Shown: positions 1-9,379, numbered from the stretch's first letter. The stretch: 64,000 bases of DNA from CAZQFV01 sp964592645 (GCA_964592645.1 CAZQFV010000015.1:26149-90148), one strand, 5' to 3'. Notes: generated by a model not told the origin, from the sequence alone. Translations and numbers: made by a program.

Positions 1-3000
1 TCCAGGGCCTGCTGGGTCTCCTCGAAGAGGCGCGCCTTCTCGATGCTGACGACGACCTGGCTGGCGGCCGCCTGGAGGAAGCTCAGGTCCTGGTCGTCGA
101 AGGCATAGTTGCGGTAGCTCTGCACAACCATGGCGCCGATGGTCTTGCCGGCGCTCTGCAGCGGCACGCCCAGCCAGGTGGCGGCCGGCTTGCCGCCCCC
201 CATCGTCGAGCGCTCCACCGGGTACTTGTCGGCCTCCTGGGTCATGTTGCGGATAAAGACCGGCTGGCCGGTGCGCAGCATGTACTCGGTGAAGCCCTTT
301 TTGCTAAGCTGGATGTCCTGGTAGTAGACGCCCTCGTCCATCACAAAGGGCGCCCGCAGAGTTTGGCCGTCCTTGTCGTAGAGGGCCACGAAGAAGCCGT
401 CCGGGCTCATAAGCTCTATCACCACGTCGCAGAGGGCCTTGACCAGGTCCTGCACGCTGAGCGTGGCCGCCGTGGCCTGGATCACCTGGTTGAGAGCATT
501 CAGGCTGGCCAACTGCTGGCCGCGCTCGCGGAAGAGGATGGCGTTGCGCATGGCCGCCGCCAGTTGCCCGGCCAGCGTCTCCATCGCCGCAACGTCCTCC
601 CGGTCAAAGGCGTTCTCGTCCTCCGACTGGACATCGAGCACCCCGATCACCCGGTTGCCGAAGATGATCGGCACGCACATCTCCGAGAGGGTCAGTTCGT
701 CGGCGTCAAAGCCGCGCACATAGCGCGGATCCTCGGTGACGTTGCCGCAGACCAGCGTCTGGCCGTTCGTGGCGGCCCAGCCGATCAGCCCCTCGTTCAG
801 CGGCTGGCGGAAGCCCCACTCCATGATGCCGGCGTAGCGCCCCACCAGCGAGCCCAGGACCAGCTCGTTGGACTCCTCGTCCACCCGGAAAACGGCGACG
901 TTGCTGTAGCCAAAGCCCAACTGGATCGAGCGGGCCAGCTCGCGCAGGAGCTCTTCCAGGTCGAGGACGGCCGTCACTTTGCGGCTGACCTCGCCGATGA
1001 TCGACAACTGCTGAGCCTTGCGGGCCTCGCTGCTCCGCAGGCGCAGGCGTTGGATAGCCTGGGCGGACTGGGTGGCAATGTTGGTGAAAAGCCCCAGGTG
1101 GCGGGCTGAAAAGGCCCGTTCCTTCTCGTACGACTGCACCGCCAGGGCGCCGACGACCTGGTCGCCCACCATCATAGGGACTCCCATGTACGACTTGGCC
1201 ATCCGACCGCGCCCCACGATGCCCAGCTCCTGCAGCCGGGCGTCCATATCGCTCTCCAGGAAGAGCGCCTGGCGCTGCTGGACGATGTGCACCGTCAGCC
1301 CACCGCCGCTGATGGGGTACCGCCGGCCGGCCTCGATCCGGCCCTCCTCCACGTAGTAGGCAAAGTTGAGGTCTTGTTTTTCCGGGTCGTACAGGGCCAC
1401 ATAAAAGTTGGCCGCGTCCATCACCCGGCCCACCTGTCTGTGGATGGCCGCAAGCAACTCCTCCTCCGATTCGGCTACCAACATCATCTGGGAGACCTCG
1501 TTGAGGACGGTGAGATCGGCCAGACGGCCCTCCAACTGCTGGAACAGGCGGGCGTTCTCGATCGCCGCCGCCACCTGCGTGCCGATGGTCGAGAAAAGGG
1601 CCAAGTCCTGCTGGGTGTACAGGTTCTCCTGCTCGTACGATTGGATGGCCATCACCCCGGCTACCTTGTCGGCGGCCAACAGGGGCACGCCCATCCAGGA
1701 GAGGGCCCGCTCGCCGATCGTGGCGATGCCGTGGGCCTCGTGAAAGGCGGTGTTGATCTCCGCGGTGGGCAGGAAGAGCGGCTGCCGGGTGCGGATGATG
1801 TAGCCGGTCAGCCCGGCCCCCACCTTGTAGCGCCGCCCAAGATCGGGGTCCATCCGCCCGTGCTCGCGGGCAAAGACCAGCGTCCATTCGTCCGTCTCTT
1901 CGTCGTAGGTGACCAGGTAGAAGTTGGTCGTATCAAAGAGCCGGCTGACCTGCTGATCGACGATGTGCAGGAGATCGTCCAGGGCCAGCGCCGAGGAGAC
2001 GGCCCGGCTGATCTCGGTGAGGGTGGAAAGCTCGGTGATGCGCCGCTCCCGCTCCTGGGAAAGGCGGGCGTTCTCGATGGCCGCGGCCGCCAGGTTGGCG
2101 ATGTTGGTCAGCAGCTCCTGGTGTCGCCGGTCGTAGGCATGGGCCGTGGCCGGGCTCTGCACGGCGACGACGCCGATCACGCGGTCGCCCACCAGCATGG
2201 GCACGCCGAGGTAGGCGGCGGCCGGCCGGCCGATCGGCTGGATACCAACGGCGGCGAGTTCCTCGGCCATATCTCCCGCCCCCAGCAGGAGCGGCTGTTT
2301 CGTCTGCACAATGTGCGCCGTCAGCCCGCCGTCGGCCACCTGGATCGGCGGCTTCTCCGTCCGCGCCCCATCCTCCACGTAGTAGTCAAAGGTGATGCGC
2401 TCCTCCGCGGGATGGTACAGGGCCAGGTAGAGGTTGGTGGTATCCATAACCCGCGTGGTCTCGCGGTAGACTACATCCAGGATATCCTCCGTCCGCGTGG
2501 TGGTCAGGATGGCGCGGCCGATCTCGTTCAGCGCCGACAGCTCGACGATGCGCCGCTCGTGCTCCCGCAGCAGGCGCGCGTTGTCCAGGGCCACGGCGGC
2601 CTGGCCGGCGATGGTGGAGAAAAGGGCCAGGTCGTGATCGTCGTAAAAGCCCTCGTGCTCATAGTTCTGGATGGTCATCACCCCGACGACCCGGTCGCCG
2701 GCGATGAGCGGCACGCCCATCCAGGAGAGGGGCCGCTGGCCGATGGTCTGGATGCCGTGCGCCTCGTCGAAGGCAATGCTCTCTTCCAGGGAACGGAGCA
2801 ACAGAGGCTGCTTGGTGCGGATCATATAACCGGTGAGCCCTTCGCCGCCCGGGTGTCGGATGTCGGGCTGGCGCTGTCCGTGCTCAAAGATCAGGGCCGT
2901 GTACCATTCGTCGGCCCGCTCGTCGTACAGGGCGATGTAAAAGTTGGTCGTGTCAAAGGCGCGGCCGACCTGCTGGTGGATCAGGGCGATCAGGGAATCC

Positions 3001-4097
3001 AGGCCGATGGAAGAAGAGGCGCCCCGGCTGACCTCGTTGAGGATCGACAGCTCGGTGATGCGCTGCTCGCGCTCCTCGGAAAGGCGGGCGTTCTCGATGG
3101 CCACCGCCGCCAGGTTGGCGATGTTGGAGAGGAGGTCCTGGTGGCGGCGGTCGTAGGCCCGGCGGCGGTTGGGGCTCTGCACGGCGACGACGCCGATCAC
3201 GCGGTCGCCCACCTGCATCGGCACGCCCAGGTAGGAGAGGGCCGGCCGGCCCACCACCTGAACGCCCAGCGCCGCCGCTTCCCGCTCCAGGTCCTCGCCC
3301 AGCAGGAGCGGCTGACGGGTCTGGACGATGTGCACGGTCAGCCCGCCGTCGGAGATGCGCAGCGGCTCCGACGCGATGCGCTGGCCGTCCTGCACAAAGT
3401 AGTCGAAGGTGACGAGCTCCTCGCCGGGATGGTAGAGGGCCACGTACAGGTTGGAGGTGTCCATCACCCGGCTGGCCTCGCGGTAGATGGACTCGAGGAT
3501 GGCCTCGGTCTTGGTGGTGGTTATGATCGCCCGGCCGATCTCGTTGAGGGCCGAGAGCTCGGTGATGCGCCGCTCATGCTCGCGGCGCAGGAAAAGGTTC
3601 TCGATGGCCACGGCGGCCTGGCTGGCGATCGCTTCCAGGAGGTGACGATCCGACTCGGAGAAGGCGTCGGGCTCGTAGCTCTGCACCGAGACCACGCCGA
3701 TGGCCCGCTCGCGGGCCACCAGGGGGACGCCGAGCCAGGAGCGCGGCACATCGCCCAGGGGGATGGCGCCGTCGGGGAGGTCCTGGGCCGTGAGGTCGGT
3801 GAAGAGGAGCGGCGCGCGCTCGGTAAGGACCCGGCCGGCCAGTCCCCAGCCCTCGTCGCGACCGCGGAAGATGGGGGGCAGGCGGATGCCGCGGTCGTAG
3901 AGCGGCTCGAAGCGCAGACCGTCCTCCAAGGGGTCGTAGAGGGCCATGGCGAAACAGTCCGTGTCCATCACCCGGCCGGTCTCCTTGTAGATCAGCTCGA
4001 GCAGGGTGGACAGGTCCAGCTCCGAGGCCACGGCGCGCCCGATGTTGCAGACTACCTCCAGGGCGATATCCTGCGGCGTCGTCTTTTTCTTGGCCAT
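1..4097 (-). CDS. Multi-GAF-domain sensor protein (C-terminus beyond left edge)
   Basis: Reading leftwards from an ATG at 4097 (GGAGGA just upstream) the frame stays open to the window edge: 1365 codons without a stop. The product is a chain of at least eight GAF domains of about 170 residues, joined by coiled linkers of the type RITELSALNEIGRAI. GAF units typically bind small ligands or chromophores and pass a signal to an output domain, which here lies outside the window. Units 2 and 4 (VMDTSNLYVALYHP type) alternate with units 3 and 5 (FDTTNFYIALYDE type), suggesting growth by two-unit duplications. No membrane segment is seen at the N-terminus (MAKKKTTPQDIALEVV), so it is probably cytoplasmic. 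Related chained-GAF proteins in this window end in histidine kinase domains; that ending is only a guess here. Confidence 0.9.
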   Translation of the reverse strand, partial: MAKKKTTPQDIALEVVCNIGRAVASELDLSTLLELIYKETGRVMDTDCFAMALYDPLEDGLRFEPLYDRGIRLPPIFRGRDEGWGLAGRVLTERAPLLFTDLTAQDLPDGAIPLGDVPRSWLGVPLVARERAIGVVSVQSYEPDAFSESDRHLLEAIASQAAVAIENLFLRREHERRITELSALNEIGRAIITTTKTEAILESIYREASRVMDTSNLYVALYHPGEELVTFDYFVQDGQRIASEPLRISDGGLTVHIVQTRQPLLLGEDLEREAAALGVQVVGRPALSYLGVPMQVGDRVIGVVAVQSPNRRRAYDRRHQDLLSNIANLAAVAIENARLSEEREQRITELSILNEVSRGASSSIGLDSLIALIHQQVGRAFDTTNFYIALYDERADEWYTALIFEHGQRQPDIRHPGGEGLTGYMIRTKQPLLLRSLEESIAFDEAHGIQTIGQRPLSWMGVPLIAGDRVVGVMTIQNYEHEGFYDDHDLALFSTIAGQAAVALDNARLLREHERRIVELSALNEIGRAILTTTRTEDILDVVYRETTRVMDTTNLYLALYHPAEERITFDYYVEDGARTEKPPIQVADGGLTAHIVQTKQPLLLGAGDMAEELAAVGIQPIGRPAAAYLGVPMLVGDRVIGVVAVQSPATAHAYDRRHQELLTNIANLAAAAIENARLSQERERRITELSTLTEISRAVSSALALDDLLHIVDQQVSRLFDTTNFYLVTYDEETDEWTLVFAREHGRMDPDLGRRYKVGAGLTGYIIRTRQPLFLPTAEINTAFHEAHGIATIGERALSWMGVPLLAADKVAGVMAIQSYEQENLYTQQDLALFSTIGTQVAAAIENARLFQQLEGRLADLTVLNEVSQMMLVAESEEELLAAIHRQVGRVMDAANFYVALYDPEKQDLNFAYYVEEGRIEAGRRYPISGGGLTVHIVQQRQALFLESDMDARLQELGIVGRGRMAKSYMGVPMMVGDQVVGALAVQSYEKERAFSARHLGLFTNIATQSAQAIQRLRLRSSEARKAQQLSIIGEVSRKVTAVLDLEELLRELARSIQLGFGYSNVAVFRVDEESNELVLGSLVGRYAGIMEWGFRQPLNEGLIGWAATNGQTLVCGNVTEDPRYVRGFDADELTLSEMCVPIIFGNRVIGVLDVQSEDENAFDREDVAAMETLAGQLAAAMRNAILFRERGQQLASLNALNQVIQATAATLSVQDLVKALCDVVIELMSPDGFFVALYDKDGQTLRAPFVMDEGVYYQDIQLSKKGFTEYMLRTGQPVFIRNMTQEADKYPVERSTMGGGKPAATWLGVPLQSAGKTIGAMVVQSYRNYAFDDQDLSFLQAAASQVVVSIEKARLFEETQQAL

Positions 4098-4186
4098 CGA
4101 TCTTCCTCCAAGGGGACAAGGCTCGGCACAGAGACGTTGGAACAGTTTACGCCGCCTGCCGGTGTCGTGAACAACTCACCGGCCCC

Positions 4187-4215
4187 ATTTTACTACAATC
4201 GGTCCCACCCTGCAA
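4187..4215 (-). promoter_or_regulatory. Promoter of the GAF-array gene
   Basis: On the minus strand TTGCAG (4215-4210) and TAAAAT (4192-4187) are separated by 17 bases. The predicted transcript starts about 80 bases before the ATG at 4097. Confidence 0.5.
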
Positions 4216-4323
4216 CAGCGGGCTAGTTGGTGATTACCCAAAACTCGAATGCTGAGAAGACGGCTCACCCGCAATCGGGTATAATCGGGTTCTCGACACC
4301 CAGTACCCGTTGCGAGGTGAGCC

Positions 4324-4752
4324 ATGCTCAGTATACCAGAAGCCTTGGAGACGCTCAAGTGCCTGACCGCGGCGCTCCGTGCGGAACTCGATACCTTCCT
4401 GTCCGCTTTTGCGGCGGTGCTCCCAGACGCCCGCCATCGCCGGTCGCTGCGTCTCCTGGTCCCCGCTGTGCTGGCGGCTCGCTCTCCGCATCCCGTAACG
4501 GCCGCGGCGCACGCGCCCGACCCACCGGCCAATCCGTGGGCCCTGGCCAAGCGCTTCTTGACGCTTCTGCATACCCCCCGCTTCTCGCATCAGCGGTGGC
4601 TGCAGGTCTTCTATGCCCACGGCGCGGGCGAGGTCGCCGCCTTGCCGCCTCGCCGGCGGCTGATCGTGGCCCTCGACCCGGTGAACCTGGAAAAGCCCTA
4701 CGCCCGCAAGATCGAGGGCATTTGCAAGGTCCACAAGGACACGCCGCCGGGC
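4324..4752 (+). pseudogene. Truncated DDE-type transposase (N-terminal fragment)
   Basis: An ATG at 4324, preceded by GAGGTGAG and by a TATAAT at 4280-4285, opens about 143 codons resembling the N-terminus of a DDE transposase. Residues 114-126 contain VALDPVNLEKPYA, which looks like the first catalytic Asp region, followed by a KVHKDTPPG segment. After that the similarity stops and the frame simply continues antisense through gcvPB, so the rest of the transposase, including the other acidic residues, is gone. The piece abuts the gcvPB stop (4780). I infer a dead insertion-sequence remnant; the family cannot be assigned with confidence. Confidence 0.65.
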
Positions 4753-4779
4753 TCGCCGCCTCCGATGAGTACAAACACC

Positions 4780-6258
4780 TCATCCCTCCCAGCGCAGGAT
4801 CAGGTCCTTGGCCGCCCGCACCTCGTCCAGGCGCCGCAGCGGGGCATTGTGCGGAGCCGTGTGCAGGAGTTCGGGGTTCGTCCGCGCCTCCTCCACGATC
4901 CTGGCCAGGGCGTCGGCAAAGGCATCCAACGTCTCCCGGCTCTCTGTCTCGGTCGGTTCGATCATCAGGGCCTCGGGGACGATGAGCGGAAAGTAGTTGG
5001 TCGGCGGGTGAAAGCCGTAGTCGATCAGCCGCTTGGCGATGTCCAGGGCGCGCACGTCGCTGCCGGCGACCCGGCCCACGGCCACGAACTCGTGCATGCA
5101 GCGCCGGTCGTGGGAAAGTGGCAGGACCCCTTTCACCTTCTGCTGCAGGTAGTTGGCGTTGAGCACGGCGTCCTCGGCGGCCTGGCGCAGGCCGGCCGCG
5201 CCCAGCATGCGGATGTAGGTGTAGGCCCGCACCAGCACGCCGAACTGCCCATGGAAGGTCTTGACCCGGCCGATCGAGCAGGCGGGAACGGTCCACTCGT
5301 AGAAGTAGCAGTCGTCGGTGTGCTGGTGCCCCTGGACATCGCCCGGGCACTCGTCGTCGCGGATGCGCTCGACGATCGGACCGGGCAGGAAGCGCGCCAG
5401 CGCCGCCGAACAGCCCACCGGGCCCGAGCCCGGTCCGCCGCCGCCGTGCGGCGTGGAAAAGGTCTTGTGCAGGTTCAAGTGCATCACGTCGATGCCCAGG
5501 TCGCCGGGGCGGACGATGCCCATAATGGCGTTGAAGTTGGCCCCGTCGCCGTAGAGCAGGCCGCCGCAGCCATGCACCAACTCGGCAATCTCCAACACGT
5601 GCTCGTCGAAGAGGCCCAGCGTGTTGGGGTTGGTCAGCATCAGCCCGACGACCCGCTCGCTGCACTTGGCGCGCAGGTCCTCCAGGTCGACATTGCCGCG
5701 CGCGTCGGACCGGACCTCGACCACCTGGAACCCGCTCATGGCCGAGGTGGCCGGGTTGGTGCCGTGCGCCGAGTCGGGGATCAGGACGATGTCGCGGCCG
5801 CGGTCGCCGCGCTCATAGTGGTAGGCGCGCATCATCTGGATGCCGGTGAACTCGCCCTGGGCGCCGGCGGCCGGCTGCAGGGAGACGGCGGCAAAACCGC
5901 CGATCTCCTGCAGGAACTCTTGCAGCGCCCACATCAGCCGCATGTTGCCCTGGACGCTGTAGACCGGCTGGCCGGGATGCGTCTTGGTGAACCCGGGCAT
6001 GGCCGCGGCCGCCTCGTTCACCTTGGGGTTGTACTTCATCGTGCACGACCCCAGCGGGTAGAACCCCACATCCACCCCATAGTTCATCCGCGAAAGGTGC
6101 ACATAGTGCCGCACCAGGTCGACCTCGCTGACCTCGGGCAGGGGCAGGTCCGGTCGGAGGAACCCGGCCGGAATCTCGGCCTCGGGGACGCCGGCCTCGG
6201 GCAAAAAACAGCCGCAGCGCCCCGGCACGCTCAACTCAAAGACTGTAGGTTCGCTCAT
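4780..6258 (-). CDS. gcvPB: Glycine dehydrogenase (aminomethyl-transferring), subunit 2
   Basis: The 492-residue C-terminal-half subunit of the glycine cleavage P-protein. It carries the PLP-binding region (HLNLHKTFSTPHGGGGPGSG) whose Lys forms the Schiff base with PLP, and the family segments YPLGSCTMKYNPK and DSAHGTNPATSAM. With GcvPA it decarboxylates glycine and moves the aminomethyl group to lipoyl-GcvH. Its ATG overlaps the gcvPA stop by 4 bases, as expected for translational coupling of two subunits that must assemble. Length is normal for bacteria with the split P-protein. No gcvT is present in the window, so the T-protein must be encoded elsewhere. Confidence 0.97.
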   Translation of the reverse strand: MSEPTVFELSVPGRCGCFLPEAGVPEAEIPAGFLRPDLPLPEVSEVDLVRHYVHLSRMNYGVDVGFYPLGSCTMKYNPKVNEAAAAMPGFTKTHPGQPVYSVQGNMRLMWALQEFLQEIGGFAAVSLQPAAGAQGEFTGIQMMRAYHYERGDRGRDIVLIPDSAHGTNPATSAMSGFQVVEVRSDARGNVDLEDLRAKCSERVVGLMLTNPNTLGLFDEHVLEIAELVHGCGGLLYGDGANFNAIMGIVRPGDLGIDVMHLNLHKTFSTPHGGGGPGSGPVGCSAALARFLPGPIVERIRDDECPGDVQGHQHTDDCYFYEWTVPACSIGRVKTFHGQFGVLVRAYTYIRMLGAAGLRQAAEDAVLNANYLQQKVKGVLPLSHDRRCMHEFVAVGRVAGSDVRALDIAKRLIDYGFHPPTNYFPLIVPEALMIEPTETESRETLDAFADALARIVEEARTNPELLHTAPHNAPLRRLDEVRAAKDLILRWEG

Positions 6259-7607
6259 CGGGCCACCTCCGCCAGGGCCTGGACGAAGCGGTCGATCTCC
6301 GACGGCGCGACCATCTCGGTGACGCAGAGCAGGGTGCAGTTTTCCAGGTGCGGGTGCGTCTTGGAGAGGTCGAACCCGCCGATAAAGGCATGCTGCTCCA
6401 GCAGGCGCTCGTTGAGCTCGTCCACCGGCAGCGGGCAGCGCACCACGAACTCGTGGAAAAAGGGGCGGGTGCTGAGCACCTCAAAGCCGCGCAGCTTGCC
6501 GATGCGCTTGGCGGCGTAATGGGCGCGGTGATAGCAGATCTCGGCCACGCGGCGCAGTCCGCGCCGGCCCAGGGCGCCGAGGTAGACCGCCGCAGCCAGG
6601 GCGTTGAGGGCCTGGTTCGTGCAGATGTTGCTAGAGGCCTTTTCGCGGCGGATGTGCTGTTCGCGGGTGGAGAGGGTCAGGACATAGCCCCGCCGGCCGT
6701 CGGCGTCCACCGTCTGCCCGGCCAGGCGGCCGGCCATCTTGCGCACCTCGGCCTTGCGGCAGGCGAAATAGCCCAGGTAGGGGCCGCCAAAGTTGAGCGG
6801 GTTGCCCATGGGCTGGCCCTCGCCCAACACGATGTCCGCCCCGACATCCCCCGGCGGGACGAAGATCGCCAGGGAGATGGGGTTGGCCGCCACGGCCAGC
6901 ACGGCACCGGCGGCGTGCGCCGCCTCGGCCAACCGCCGCAGGCGCTCCGGGTCCAGCACTTCGCCCAGGAAGGTCGGCGTCTGCACCACCAGGCAGGAGG
7001 TATCGCCGTCGAGCCGCGCTTCCAGAGCATCCAGGTCGTTGGCCGGCGACTCGTCGCCCAGCAGCTCGAGGCCCGAGCCCTGGAGGTAGGTGCGCGCCAC
7101 CTGGCGGTACTCGGGGTGCAGGTCTGGGGAGAGCAGCGCCTTGCGGCGCTTGCCGCGGGCGATATTGTGGGCCATGATCACGGCCTCGGCCACGGCGGTG
7201 CCGCCGTCATAGTGCGAGGCGTTGGCCACCTCCATGCCGGTGAGGGCGCAGATCATGCTCTGGTACTCGAAGAGCGCCTGCAGGGTGCCCTGGCTGATCT
7301 CGGGCTGGTAGGGGGTGTAGGCGGTGTAGAACTCGGAGCGCCCGATGATCGCCTGCACCACGCTGGGGATATAGTGGTGGTAGGCGCCGGCCCCCAGGAA
7401 GCAGGTAAACTCCTCGACGTTGGCGTTCCAGGAGGCCAGTTCGTGCAGGTCCTCCAGAATCTCGATCTCGGAGAGCGGCTGGGGCAGCTTGAGGGTGGGG
7501 AAACGCTTGCCGGCCGGAACGTCGGCAAAGAGGTCTTCCACCTTTTCCACCCCAATGGCCCGCAGCATCTCCTGCCGTTGGGCCGCGGTATGGGGCGTGT
7601 AGGTCAT
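6255..7607 (-). CDS. gcvPA: Glycine dehydrogenase (aminomethyl-transferring), subunit 1
   Basis: 450 residues forming the N-terminal-half subunit of the split P-protein; it pairs with GcvPB to make the PLP-dependent decarboxylase. Typical segments are visible: FLGAGAYHHYIPSVVQ, TAYTPYQPEISQGTLQ, and NICTNQALNALAAAVYLG near the C-terminus. The frame is open upstream into gcvH. I place the start at 7607 (MTYTPHTAAQR) because it overlaps the gcvH stop as TGATG and gives the family length. The preceding bases (AAAAGGGAGGCC) supply a ribosome-binding site inside gcvH. Confidence 0.97.
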   Translation of the reverse strand: MTYTPHTAAQRQEMLRAIGVEKVEDLFADVPAGKRFPTLKLPQPLSEIEILEDLHELASWNANVEEFTCFLGAGAYHHYIPSVVQAIIGRSEFYTAYTPYQPEISQGTLQALFEYQSMICALTGMEVANASHYDGGTAVAEAVIMAHNIARGKRRKALLSPDLHPEYRQVARTYLQGSGLELLGDESPANDLDALEARLDGDTSCLVVQTPTFLGEVLDPERLRRLAEAAHAAGAVLAVAANPISLAIFVPPGDVGADIVLGEGQPMGNPLNFGGPYLGYFACRKAEVRKMAGRLAGQTVDADGRRGYVLTLSTREQHIRREKASSNICTNQALNALAAAVYLGALGRRGLRRVAEICYHRAHYAAKRIGKLRGFEVLSTRPFFHEFVVRCPLPVDELNERLLEQHAFIGGFDLSKTHPHLENCTLLCVTEMVAPSEIDRFVQALAEVAR

Positions 7608-8014
7608 CAATGGCCTCCCTTTTCCTCTTCCTTGCGGACATGCTCGGCGTAGGCGGCGGCGTCGAGCAGGAGGCCGTACTCCGCGGCGTCGCTCACCTGA
7701 AAGCGCACGATCCAGCCGGCCCCGTAGGGGTCGCTGTTGATCACCGCCGGGTCGGACTGCAGCTCCTCGTTGACCTCCAGGACCCGGCCGCCCATCGGCG
7801 CGTAGATGTCCGACGTGGCCTTGACCGACTCGACGACGCCGAACCCCTGGCCGCGGTCGTACTGCTCGCCCAGTTCGGGCAGCTCGACATAGACGATGTC
7901 CCCCAGCGACTTTTGGGCATAGTCGCTGATGCCGACGACGATGGTATCGCCCTCCAATCGTGCCCACTCGTGGGACTCGGCATAGCGCAGGTTGTCCAGG
8001 ATCTGTGTCATCAT
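7607..8014 (-). CDS. gcvH: Glycine cleavage system H protein
   Basis: A 135-residue lipoyl carrier that shuttles the aminomethyl arm between P- and T-proteins. The lipoylation site is the Lys in VVESVKATSDIYAPM, in the normal position, and the GISDYAQKSLGDIVYVELPE block is characteristic. It is the first gene of gcvH-gcvPA-gcvPB. Two consecutive Met codons (8014 and 8011) follow AAAGGAGGTCG; either could be the start. The leader from the predicted promoter is only about 40 bases, too short for a tandem glycine riboswitch. Confidence 0.97.
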   Translation of the reverse strand: MMTQILDNLRYAESHEWARLEGDTIVVGISDYAQKSLGDIVYVELPELGEQYDRGQGFGVVESVKATSDIYAPMGGRVLEVNEELQSDPAVINSDPYGAGWIVRFQVSDAAEYGLLLDAAAYAEHVRKEEEKGGH

Positions 8015-8063
8015 CGACCTCCTTTGGCATATCTTCCACCGGACAACGGATCATACTGAACTG

Positions 8064-8092
8064 ATAGTATCAGATAGTCGGGGAATTGTCAA
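8064..8092 (-). promoter_or_regulatory. Promoter of gcvH-gcvPA-gcvPB
   Basis: Consensus -35 TTGACA (8092-8087) and TACTAT (8069-8064), separated by 17 bases, on the minus strand about 50 bases before gcvH. Confidence 0.75.
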
Positions 8093-8106
8093 AAGGGGAA
8101 TCGACG

Positions 8107-8135
8107 TTGCATTTTCGCCCGCGGTGTGGTACAAT
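8107..8135 (+). promoter_or_regulatory. Promoter of the radical SAM gene
   Basis: TTGCAT (8107-8112) and TACAAT (8130-8135) with a 17-base spacer and an extended -10 (TGGTACAAT), divergent from the gcvH promoter. Confidence 0.65.
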
Positions 8136-8182
8136 AAGCCTGTTCGAACACCTGTTCCAAGTAGCTCCTGGGAGGCCTGGCC

Positions 8183-9349
8183 ATGGATGTACTGGAGAAG
8201 CTGGAGCTGCTGGCCCGCGAGACGTGCTACGAGCCGGCCGAAGAGATCACGCCCACCGGCCGGCCGGCGCTGGAGCTGGGACATGCCGAGTCGCTGCCCG
8301 GCTGTATCCACCATGCCTGCACGCCGCGGGGGCATGTCACCCTGCTCAAGGGCATGATCACCAATGCCTGCGAGCGCAACTGCCTCTACTGCTGCTTTCG
8401 TGCGGGGCGCGATTTTCGCCGCGCCGTCTTTTCCCCCGACGAATTGGCCCTGACCTTCGAGCGCCTCCACCGCGCCGGCCTGGCCCAGGGGCTCTTCCTC
8501 TCCTCCGGCATCGTCGGCGGCGGCCTGCGCACGCAGGACCAGATCATCGCCACGGCCGAGATCCTGCGGGAAAAGTACCACTTTGGAGGCTATCTCCATC
8601 TAAAGATCATGCCCGGGGCCGACGCCGCCCAGGTGGCCCGGACGATGGAGCTGGCCGACCGGGTGAGCATCAACCTGGAGGCACCCAGCAGCGAGCGGCT
8701 GGCCACCCTGGCCCCCAAAAAGTCCTTCCAGGACGAGCTGGTCGCTCCGCTGCGCCGGGTGGAACAGATCCGGCAGTGGATGGGCGGCCGGGCGGGGACA
8801 TGGGGCAACGCCCATCGCAGCGGCCCCAGCCTGACCACGCAGTTCGTCGTCGGGCCGGCCGGCGAGAGCGACGCCGAGCTGCTGCGCACCACCGCCTACC
8901 TGATGCGCCACCTGGGCCTGGCCCGGGCCTACTTTTCGGCCTTCAGCCCGGTGAAGGGCACGCCGTTGGAGGATCGTCCCGCCGAGTCGCCCGAGCGCCA
9001 GCGCCGGCTCTACCAGGCCTCCTTCCTGCTGCGCGACTATGGCTTTGGCGTGGACGACCTGGCGTTCGACGACCACGACCACCTGCCCCTGGACGCCGAC
9101 CCCAAGCTGGCCTGGGCCCGCCAACACCTGGCCGAGTCCCCGCTGGAGGTCAACACCGCCCCCCGCCGGCTGCTGCTGCGCATCCCGGGCATCGGGCCGC
9201 GGCTGGCCGACCGCCTGGTGGAGGCGCGCCAGAAGGGCCGGCTGCGCGACCTGGCCGACCTGCGCCATCTGGGCATCCCCGCCGAGCGGGCGGCTCCATT
9301 CGTGCTGCTCGACGGCAAGCGGCCGGCCCGGCAGCTACGTTTGTTCTGA
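8183..9349 (+). CDS. Radical SAM protein with C-terminal helix-hairpin-helix
   Basis: 388 residues. The radical SAM cluster motif CxxxCxxC is Cys63-Cys67-Cys70 (NACERNCLYC), followed by a TIM-barrel-like body (LFLSSGIVGGG, INLEAPSSERL). The C-terminus (about 310-360; LLLRIPGIGPRLADRLVEAR) is a helix-hairpin-helix resembling DNA-binding modules. This matches the family of putative DNA modification/repair radical SAM proteins that often sit beside a uracil-DNA glycosylase-like gene; no such partner is adjacent here. Cys41 and Cys46 (PGCIHHAC) might bind another metal. It has its own promoter. Substrate unknown. Confidence 0.85.
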   Translation: MDVLEKLELLARETCYEPAEEITPTGRPALELGHAESLPGCIHHACTPRGHVTLLKGMITNACERNCLYCCFRAGRDFRRAVFSPDELALTFERLHRAGLAQGLFLSSGIVGGGLRTQDQIIATAEILREKYHFGGYLHLKIMPGADAAQVARTMELADRVSINLEAPSSERLATLAPKKSFQDELVAPLRRVEQIRQWMGGRAGTWGNAHRSGPSLTTQFVVGPAGESDAELLRTTAYLMRHLGLARAYFSAFSPVKGTPLEDRPAESPERQRRLYQASFLLRDYGFGVDDLAFDDHDHLPLDADPKLAWARQHLAESPLEVNTAPRRLLLRIPGIGPRLADRLVEARQKGRLRDLADLRHLGIPAERAAPFVLLDGKRPARQLRLF

Positions 9350-9350
9350 G

Positions 9351-9379
9351 TTGACGGCCCCGCCCCCCTGTTGTACAAT
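9351..9379 (+). promoter_or_regulatory. Promoter of the glycosyltransferase cluster
   Basis: TTGACG (9351-9356), 17 bases, TACAAT (9374-9379). It lies immediately after the stop of the radical SAM gene. Confidence 0.65.

Noticed and set aside
1287..4226. A 979-codon plus-strand open frame antisense to the GAF-array gene
   Set aside because: The translation is rich in His/Gly/Asp without domains, while the minus strand reads continuous GAF domains; it is a high-GC shadow.
4753..6519. Continuation of the transposase reading frame to 731 codons
   Set aside because: After about residue 143 the frame runs antisense through gcvPB and gcvPA and no longer resembles a transposase.
8015..8063. Glycine riboswitch upstream of gcvH
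   Set aside because: The predicted leader is about 40 bases, far shorter than one glycine aptamer.
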